Assembly: GCA_030158665.1 (NCBI GenBank) | Contig: JAOASM010000023.1 | Span: 1 to 43,109, forward strand | Source: Sediminibacterium sp. | GTDB taxonomy: Bacteria; Bacteroidota; Bacteroidia; Chitinophagales; Chitinophagaceae | Length of the DNA stretch: 43,109 bases | Direction of reading: 5' to 3' | In this document: positions 26,359-34,600 of the stretch, in pieces | Layout: the number at the start of each line of letters is the position of its first letter | Position numbering within the stretch: position 1 is the stretch's first letter | Made by a program: the position numbers and the translations under genes | The notes under the pieces: model-generated | Seen by the model: the letters and a program-made list of their open reading frames with translations, nothing else | Told to the model about the DNA's origin: nothing | The model's database searches: none

Positions 26359-28679
26359 TATGGCAGACCTAATTTTAATTTATACTTGTTATATAAAGCA
26401 GCAACTTCAGAAGCAGACAAGGCTTTGTTATAATATAGAATTACAGCAACGTTTGCATTCATATTTAAATCAGCTTCGTTATCCCTCAACCATCCAACTG
26501 TAAATTTATTGATACTATTTACCGGTGTATTGGTAGTCATTGTAGCAGATTTATCAAACACCCCATCCACATAAACTGTCTCTGTCCCATTTGTGCCACC
26601 TGTAAATGTTGTGGTAACAGTCCAAAATTTATCTGTAGTAGGCGTTACCCCTGTTGTCAATTGCCAAGTACCTAATCCACCACAAGCGCCTCCAGCAAAT
26701 TTCCCTCCGGGTCCAATACCAATTGGATGAATGATTGATCCATCACAAGTACTAGCTGCAGGCCCCATACTCACAATCATTCCGACTTCTAAATTGTTAG
26801 GCTTAAAAATTGCCATTACAGAATAAGCACCATTACCCGTTCTTAAATTATTATACCCACTCGATAGTAAAGCCCATTTAGTTGTGTTAGAATTATCAGT
26901 AGAAAAACAAGATACATTTTTATCAATTTTAAAAATTGGAGCAGCTGATGTTGACCAAGAGATTTCATTTGAAGATGCTAAGTCAGTCCAGACGGTGCCA
27001 TTTCCATCATATGATTTTTGATGGGTTGCATCTAAATTCAACATCAATCCGTCATTGGTTCCAGCTAAGCCATATTTATTAGATAGATAATCCTCCACCA
27101 AATAAATTTCTCTGTTATTTAATACTTTTGGATATACTATTAATTCTGCTATTTCAAAATCAGATTTCTCTCCACTCCAACCAACACCATTAATGGCTAA
27201 TTGAGAAAAACCGGGATAAGTTCCAGAAGCATATTTAGAAATGACTGTGGTATTAGATCTAGCCAATTCACTATGATCTGAAAACATAATCCAATCTGTT
27301 GCAGCATGACTTGTAATGCCATTAGGATAATCAGTTATCCAATAGTTATGATATGCTACACCAACGTGTCCCATCCAATGACCTGTTAACCAATTATTAG
27401 AAGTATTATCTGTCACAATACGTTTGTTATTTGTTGTTCCAGAATAACGTTGTACAACAAATAATGTATACTTAGTATTATTAGTCCAATTAGCAAAAAC
27501 AGGAAAAGTAATATTTGAAGCAGTAGTACCCTGAATTACAACATTGTTATTTATGGTTGCATTATTGACAATACTAACACCACTCATTGTGGCATGGTTA
27601 CCGTTACCAGATTGATCTGTCCATGTGGCAGGTGTATTACCTACTACAAATTGATTGGCCATGTAATGTGCGATTGCACCTTTTACAGGTAATAATTTAA
27701 ATGAAAAGCTTCCGCTACTTGTAAATGTATGGATGGTATATCCATTTACGAAACTCACATCTCCCCCAGTTGCAATTTGTGGGCCCTTGTATCTTATTAT
27801 CACAATACCATCCGCCCCATTTTCTGATGCAGTTGAATTGATTAACCCTCCTCTTCCACCTGCACCTTTATTGTTTAAATAATTAAAATTTGCAGCACTT
27901 GGAATACTAATTGCACCACCAGCATTACCATTTACTGCAAGACCTGAACTACCATTACCTTCATACAATGTATAGGTTGTGGTATAATAAGTGTGTGCAA
28001 AATTTGCACCCCCACTTCCTTTATAATCATATGTACTTGAGTTTGGATCTTGTCCTGCACCACCATAAAATCCGCCGCCACCACCACCTCCACCTCCGCC
28101 GTCGGTTGAAAATTGTACGCCAGTGCCTCCAGTCATACTTGTTCCATTGGCGCCAGCTGGTTGTGATCCACCTCCAGGTGCCACTCTATCATTAGCTAGT
28201 CCTTCATAAGCTCCGCCGCCACCTGCTCCACCTCCTGCAACCACAAAATAAGTATTACCACTTGATACACCAGACCAACCACCACCACCGCCACCGCCAC
28301 CAGAGCAGCCGCCGGTTCCAGCTTTACCTCCAAGACCTCCGCCATTAGCGCCAGCAGTTCCTGCTCCTTGACCAGTACTACATGGTGCACCACCACCTCC
28401 TCCACCGCCAATACTAATTGAAAATGAAGTTGCATTGATATTTCTTGCATTAATGGTTGCAAGTACTGCTCCACCACCTCCACCGCCGCCGCCGTAATTG
28501 GCCTGATCGGCACCACCTCCACCGCCGCCTGCACCCACTGCAAGAATTTCGATGGAAGCAACGGTTTTACTATAACTATCACTATAATTCACTGGATGAA
28601 AACTTGGCATCACCATTTGAGCATGTAATTGAAACATGCAACACACACCTAAAAAAAATAAAATTGTTTTTTTCATCAT
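26358..28679 (-). CDS. Secreted glycine-rich and LamG-domain protein
   Basis: A 773-residue exported protein. After a signal peptide (ending LHAQ) and a linker MVMPSFHPVN come about 250 residues that are extremely glycine-rich (runs such as GGGGGGG and ANYGGGGGGGGA), the type of domain found in bacterial fibre and ALK-like glycine-rich proteins. It ends with DGIVIIRYKGP and YTIHTFTSSGSF, as in tail-fibre tip proteins. Two LamG-like domains follow (about 330-540, with ATWTDQSGNGNHATMSG, and about 545-773, with GLMLNLDATHQKSYDG and YYNKALSASEV). The coding DNA contains many CCACC and CCGCC runs, which could slip. It lies 6 bases after the giant gene and overlaps the next gene by one base. Role inferred: cap or side protein of the fibre. 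Confidence 0.86.
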   Translation of the reverse strand: MMKKTILFFLGVCCMFQLHAQMVMPSFHPVNYSDSYSKTVASIEILAVGAGGGGGGADQANYGGGGGGGGAVLATINARNINATSFSISIGGGGGGGAPCSTGQGAGTAGANGGGLGGKAGTGGCSGGGGGGGGWSGVSSGNTYFVVAGGGAGGGGAYEGLANDRVAPGGGSQPAGANGTSMTGGTGVQFSTDGGGGGGGGGGFYGGAGQDPNSSTYDYKGSGGANFAHTYYTTTYTLYEGNGSSGLAVNGNAGGAISIPSAANFNYLNNKGAGGRGGLINSTASENGADGIVIIRYKGPQIATGGDVSFVNGYTIHTFTSSGSFSFKLLPVKGAIAHYMANQFVVGNTPATWTDQSGNGNHATMSGVSIVNNATINNNVVIQGTTASNITFPVFANWTNNTKYTLFVVQRYSGTTNNKRIVTDNTSNNWLTGHWMGHVGVAYHNYWITDYPNGITSHAATDWIMFSDHSELARSNTTVISKYASGTYPGFSQLAINGVGWSGEKSDFEIAELIVYPKVLNNREIYLVEDYLSNKYGLAGTNDGLMLNLDATHQKSYDGNGTVWTDLASSNEISWSTSAAPIFKIDKNVSCFSTDNSNTTKWALLSSGYNNLRTGNGAYSVMAIFKPNNLEVGMIVSMGPAASTCDGSIIHPIGIGPGGKFAGGACGGLGTWQLTTGVTPTTDKFWTVTTTFTGGTNGTETVYVDGVFDKSATMTTNTPVNSINKFTVGWLRDNEADLNMNANVAVILYYNKALSASEVAALYNKYKLKLGLP

Positions 28680-28685
28680 CCAATA

Positions 28686-31600
28686 TTATTGCATATCGCC
28701 TCCAGTAATAAACACATTAGAACTAGGAGATACGATTGTCGCTATAGCATATTGTCCACCAGTTTTAGAATAATTGGATCTATTGTATATAGTTACACTT
28801 GTTCCTGCAGATATGGTTACCGTTCCCGCAGCCATCTGCACAATCATACAGTTGAATCCAGCAGTTAATCCACTTGGAATTGTGATTGTTACAGCACCAG
28901 TATTCGCACAATTAATCACTTTCCCGTTATCTGATTGTTGCAAAGTATAAGTAGTAGTTGCTGCAACAATAGATGCACTATTCACAGCAGCACTTCCACC
29001 AGCAACTGTTTTATTGCTAAAGGAAATATTTGTTCCGTCATCTGTAATACTACTAGCACCTAATGCAGTTGCACTTGTATACTTTGGTATGGCATTCGTT
29101 GTACCACCAGAAATTGCTCCAGTTGGTGCAGCCCATGTTGCTGTATTTGTGCCATTCGTCGTTAATACAAATCCATTTGTACCAGCTACATTTGGATAGG
29201 TGATTGCCCCTGCAACTAAATTTCCGGCAGCAGTTATATTACCTGTAGCATTTATGTTTCCAGCATTTGATAAAGTGATTGCATTTGTCGTGCCAGCTGT
29301 TTTATTGCCATTGTTAATTTTTATACCAGCAGCAAAGCGGAATGTTGCAGCCCCGTCATTCATATCTACGATATCTCCATCATCAGATAAAATCAAACCT
29401 TGTCCACTTAATCCAGCTGCATTCGCTGTTAAGTTATTATTGACCACTGTTGAAGCAGCAGAAAATGTTTTTACTCCGGCAATTGTTTGAGCCGTTGTTA
29501 AATCAACCCAAGAAGGTGCAGACCAAGTTGCTGTATTTGTGCCATTCGTTGTTAACACATATCCATTTGTACCAGCTACATTTGGATAGGTGATTGCTCC
29601 CGCAGTAATCGTTCCACTTGTTTTAACATTGGTTAAACTAGTATTGCCTAATTGCATTGTATTATCAGCAGTAGCTACTGCTCCATACCCAATTGCGGTT
29701 GCATAATTTAAAGTACCGGCACTTACATCGGCTCCTCTACCAATAATAGTATTGCCTGCTCCTGTTGTGATTACATTACCTGCACTTGCGCCTAAAACAG
29801 TATTGTATGAAGATGTTGCTGATCTTAAAGTTTGATTTCCTATTGCTGTGTTTTCACCACCTGCAGCTACAGATGCCATTGCTTCTGCGCCCATTGATGT
29901 ATTTCCATAACCAGTTGATAATCCTGATAAATTTGAATAGCCAACACTTGTATTGTTATTGAAACCAGTACCAGTAAATCCTCCCATTGCATTGGACCCA
30001 ATGGCTGTATTTCTTGCACCGGTTCCAGAACCAAGCGCATTACCACCAATAGCCACGTTTTCGCCAGATTGACCAACACCTCTTCCGATTGTTATGCCAT
30101 TAACAACAATATCTTTACTAAATGTTTTTACGCCTGCAATAGTTTGATTGGTATTTAAATCCACAAAATTTTGAGTAGAAGTACCAGTACCACCTTGTGC
30201 TACAGATAATACACTCGTCCAAGTTGGCGCATTGGTTCCAGATGAAGTTAAAATTTGTCCTGTTGTACCAGCAGCAGTAAATGAAGTTGTACCAGTGCCA
30301 GATTGATACACCACAGCACCTGCAACACCACCACTCAAAGATGCAGGAGAACTACTTGCCCAAGAAGCAACACCGTTGGCATCAGAAACCAAAACTTTAC
30401 CAGCACCCGGTGTACCACCAGTTAACTTAAGTCCTACTGATTCAATTGTACCAGTAGAAGTGATATTCCCATCGTTACCCAATGTAATTTTAGTAGTAGT
30501 CCCTAAACTACCTTTCGCATTATTAATTTTTAGACCATTTGTAAATCTAACAGTAGCATAGCCATCATTATTATCAACTATATCACCATCGCCAGTAAAT
30601 TCAACACCACCACCTGCAGCACCAGAAAAATTTAATTGTATTTTATCATTTAAAGTAACTAAACCTAAAAATCTTTTATTGCCTGAAAATATCTGATCTC
30701 CATTCGTCACAATACCACCATTGGTTGCATCCGCTGGAGTTAGATTTAGAACACCAGAAGTAATAGTTGCTCCGTTTGCATTTGAAGTACCAGCGATAGC
30801 ACCTACAGAAGACACTGCATTTAGAGTAGACCAACTTGCATTACCAGTTGCATCAGAAGTAAGCACTTTACCTGATGCAGGTGTTCCACCTGTTAATTTA
30901 AAAGTACCTGCAGAAAGTGAGCCAATCGAAACCAGTCCATCATTAGCTATACGCATTGACTCTGTATTTGTAGTACCGTTAAAGTAAGAGTATACAAGTC
31001 CAATCAAAACTCCACTACTTGTATTAGTTGCAATTCGGAATTCTTTATTTCTATAACCAAATTTCAATGTCCCCACTTCACCACCATAATCATATTTTAA
31101 AGGATTATCAAAACCTCCATCTCCACCTATTTGAAACATCGAAGTTGGTGCACTAGTGAACATACCAATTTTATCATTGGTACTATTGTAATATATTTTA
31201 CCACTGTTCACATCTAAATTGGTCAAATTTCCAGTTCCCCCAGTAACAGCACCAGTCACATTTAATGAACCAGGAATCGAAATACCTCCTGTCGAGCCAA
31301 TAGTCATTCGATCTGTTTTGGTAGTCCCGTTATCATACGCAAAAGACAAGTCAGTTGCAACCCCAGAATTATTGGATGTTCTAATAGCCCATCCTGTTTG
31401 TCTATAACCTAATTTAAGCGTGTTATAATATGTATCCATTAAGCCATACTTCAAATTCTCTGCAGTCTCACCACCAATTTGAAAAGTATGTTGTGGTGAA
31501 GAAGTTAATAAGCCTAATCGGCTGTTTGTATTATCCCAAAAGAAATTACTATTATTTTGAGCAATGGTGGATCCATTTGAAAATAAAACAGAACCACTCG

Positions 31601-34600
31601 TTAATGCAGGCAAAGAAAATTTATTATTAAAAGTAGTCCAATCTGTATTTGTTAAAAGTCCTGTTGCACTTGTAGATGCATTGGAGATGGTTGTCCAAGT
31701 AGGTGCACTGGATGATCCCTGACTTGTTAAAAATTGGCCTGCAGTGCCTGCCAAATTATTTGGTTTTAATGCACCACTAAAACGGATATTACCTCCTACA
31801 TCTAATTTTTCTGTAGGTGCTGTATTATTGATACCTACATAACCTCCAGGACTCAACATAGTCATGATATTCACCATTGATGTAGGATTGCCAACAAATG
31901 AATTCATTCTAATATCAAATTTGGTAGAATTGTTCCCACCCTTTGTAACAAAATCTACAAATCCAGGAACAGAGTTACCATAATACAATGGACGTTTAAA
32001 ACTCAACATGGTTTGTTCAGTAGCATCGTTTGTTTTTCCAACAATACCAACAATCGGTGTTAACAAGCCTGATGGCAAATCACTGTCAACACCAGACTGA
32101 TTTACTCCTTCACCAATTTTAATATTTTTGTTTGTATTATCCCAAGTAAAATTGGGTGTACTTGACAATCCTGCAGTGGTTGACCAATAAGGCATTTCTC
32201 CAACTGTACCAGTGCCAGTTACGGTACCGCCACTTCCTGTAGCAGATAATTCTCCAGTTGTTGAATTCAAGGATAAACCGGAACCAATTGAAATCTCACC
32301 TGGCGCTCCTGCAGCTGTAGAAGATTTATTACCTAATAATTTTTGAATGGAAATAGATGCAATTTTATCTAATGTCACAGCAGAAGTTGCAATTTTTGCA
32401 GAGCTGATTGCATTGTCCGCAATTTTAGTGGTGGTGACTGCATTGTCTGCAATTTTTGTATTGGTTACAGCATTAGTACTAATCGTAGTTGCAACTGCAC
32501 CAGATGTATTGGTGATATCACCAGTCATCGCTGGAAATCTTGCAGCTGCTAAAATACCTGTTACATTTGTTCCAGATAAATTTACAGGCGCAACTGTTAT
32601 GGATTGATTTGAAATTGAAAGATAATCTTGTCCTGACAAGGCAACATCACCAGTATTCGTACCAGATACATTCGCATCTGCAGCCACGGTTAATGTTTTA
32701 TTATTGGTCAAACCACCAGCTAAGGTAAATCCTGTTGTCACAGCTGTTGGTGTAACCCCATTCACTGATTTATTTGTTAGACTCTCTGAACCTGTTATAG
32801 TTGCAAAGCTTCTCGCATCTACAGATCCATCTGCTTTTAAAAATTGCGAAGAAGTTCCACCTTGCTTAATCAAAGAACCTGCAGTTAAACTTCCGCCAAC
32901 TACACCTGCATTACTGATGTTAAAATTTGAATTAGCTTGTTGCGTAGTTGTATTAGCAATGTACAAACCACTACCTGCTGGTAAATCGGCACCAGTTAAT
33001 GCTCTAAAAGTTGGAGCTGCATCTATCCCGGAAACCGGACCAGCAAATATGGTATTTGCTGCAGCAATGGCAACACCTGTTCCACCTTGTGAAGGAGTCA
33101 CCAAAGCATTGGTTGTTAAAATCGTTGTACTTGCATCTGGCAAAGTGTACGTTTTTTCAGTACTTGTTGCACCTGCAAATTTTGTATATGCATTTCCAGT
33201 TCCGCCAAAGCTTGATCCAATTACTTGACTTAAATTGGCAGTGCCGTCAAAGCTATTGCCATAAATCGTTCTTGCAGTGGCTAGTTTTGTTGCAGTTAAT
33301 GCGTTTCCAGATAAACTTGCTGTGATTGTTCCAGCAGAAAAATTACCACTTGCATCTCTTGACACAATAGCGTTTGCAGTATTACTAAACGTTGCAGTTG
33401 TTGCAGTATTTAGTACTTTTCCAGCAGTTGCGATGGTCGCTAAATTAGCATCCGTAATTCCAGCTGTTCCAGATAAATTACTATTTGTTAATCCAGAAAT
33501 GGTATTTGTGGCTGCCGTAATTGTTTTGTTTGTTATAGTTTCAGTACCATCCAAAGTTGCTAAAGTACCTGTTACTGGAAGAATGACTGTAGAGGGAGCA
33601 GTAGTTTTAAGTGTGATGGCAGATGCATTCAATCCAGTTGTGCCAGTGGTGGTAAATGCAGCACCAGTCAAGAGATTACCACCAAGTGTGATAGTATTTG
33701 AATTGGCAATTCCAGTACCACCATTTGCTGGCGCAACAACACCAGTAATTTGACCACCAGAAAAACTTCCACCAGCAATTGCATCAAGTTGTGCAGTCGT
33801 TGCTAATGTTCCACTTGTTGGAATCGTCACATTGGTTGCACCTGTTGTAGTTAAAATCAAACTGTTATTACCACTAGTTACTAAATTGCCACCAAGAGTT
33901 ATTGTCTTACCAGTATTATCAATACCCGTACCTCCATTTGAACCCGGTAAAATGCCAGTTACAGAACTAGCTGATATATTTCCAATAGCTCTTGTTACAA
34001 ACTGAGTATTGGCAATAGTTCCATCATTTGAACTCACAATTGGCGTTGGTACTTGAGGGGCACCAGTAAATGTTGGACTGATTGCTCTAACCACATCTCC
34101 TGTACCCGTAGTTGCAACTTCTTCAACAATTCCATTTCCTGCAGATACTCTACCTAATATTTTTCCTGAAGTAACCTCTTGAATTTTAGCATAAGTGATA
34201 TTACTATTCAATATTTTATTCGTTGTTACTTTATCAGAGCCTATCGTTGTTACACCTGCATTGTTGATTGTAACATCACCACTCATATCAACAATAGATG
34301 CCACATTGTTCACGTCTCCCACAATAATTTTTCCGCTCGACATTGAAGAACCCACCGGAGAAACACCAGAAATTGTAGTATTACCCACATTTGTAACTCT
34401 ACCTTTGGCGTCTACAGTAATAGACGGAACAGTTGTAGCAGATCCGTATGTGCCAGCTGTCACACCTGTAGTTGCAAGTGTTGTAGCAAAACTTCCCGTA
34501 CCTGATCCTGTGACATCGCCAGTTAATATAATAGTTTGATCGCCGGTATTCGTTCCACTTAATGTTGCATTATTGTTTACCGTTAAAGTTTTAGAAATTG

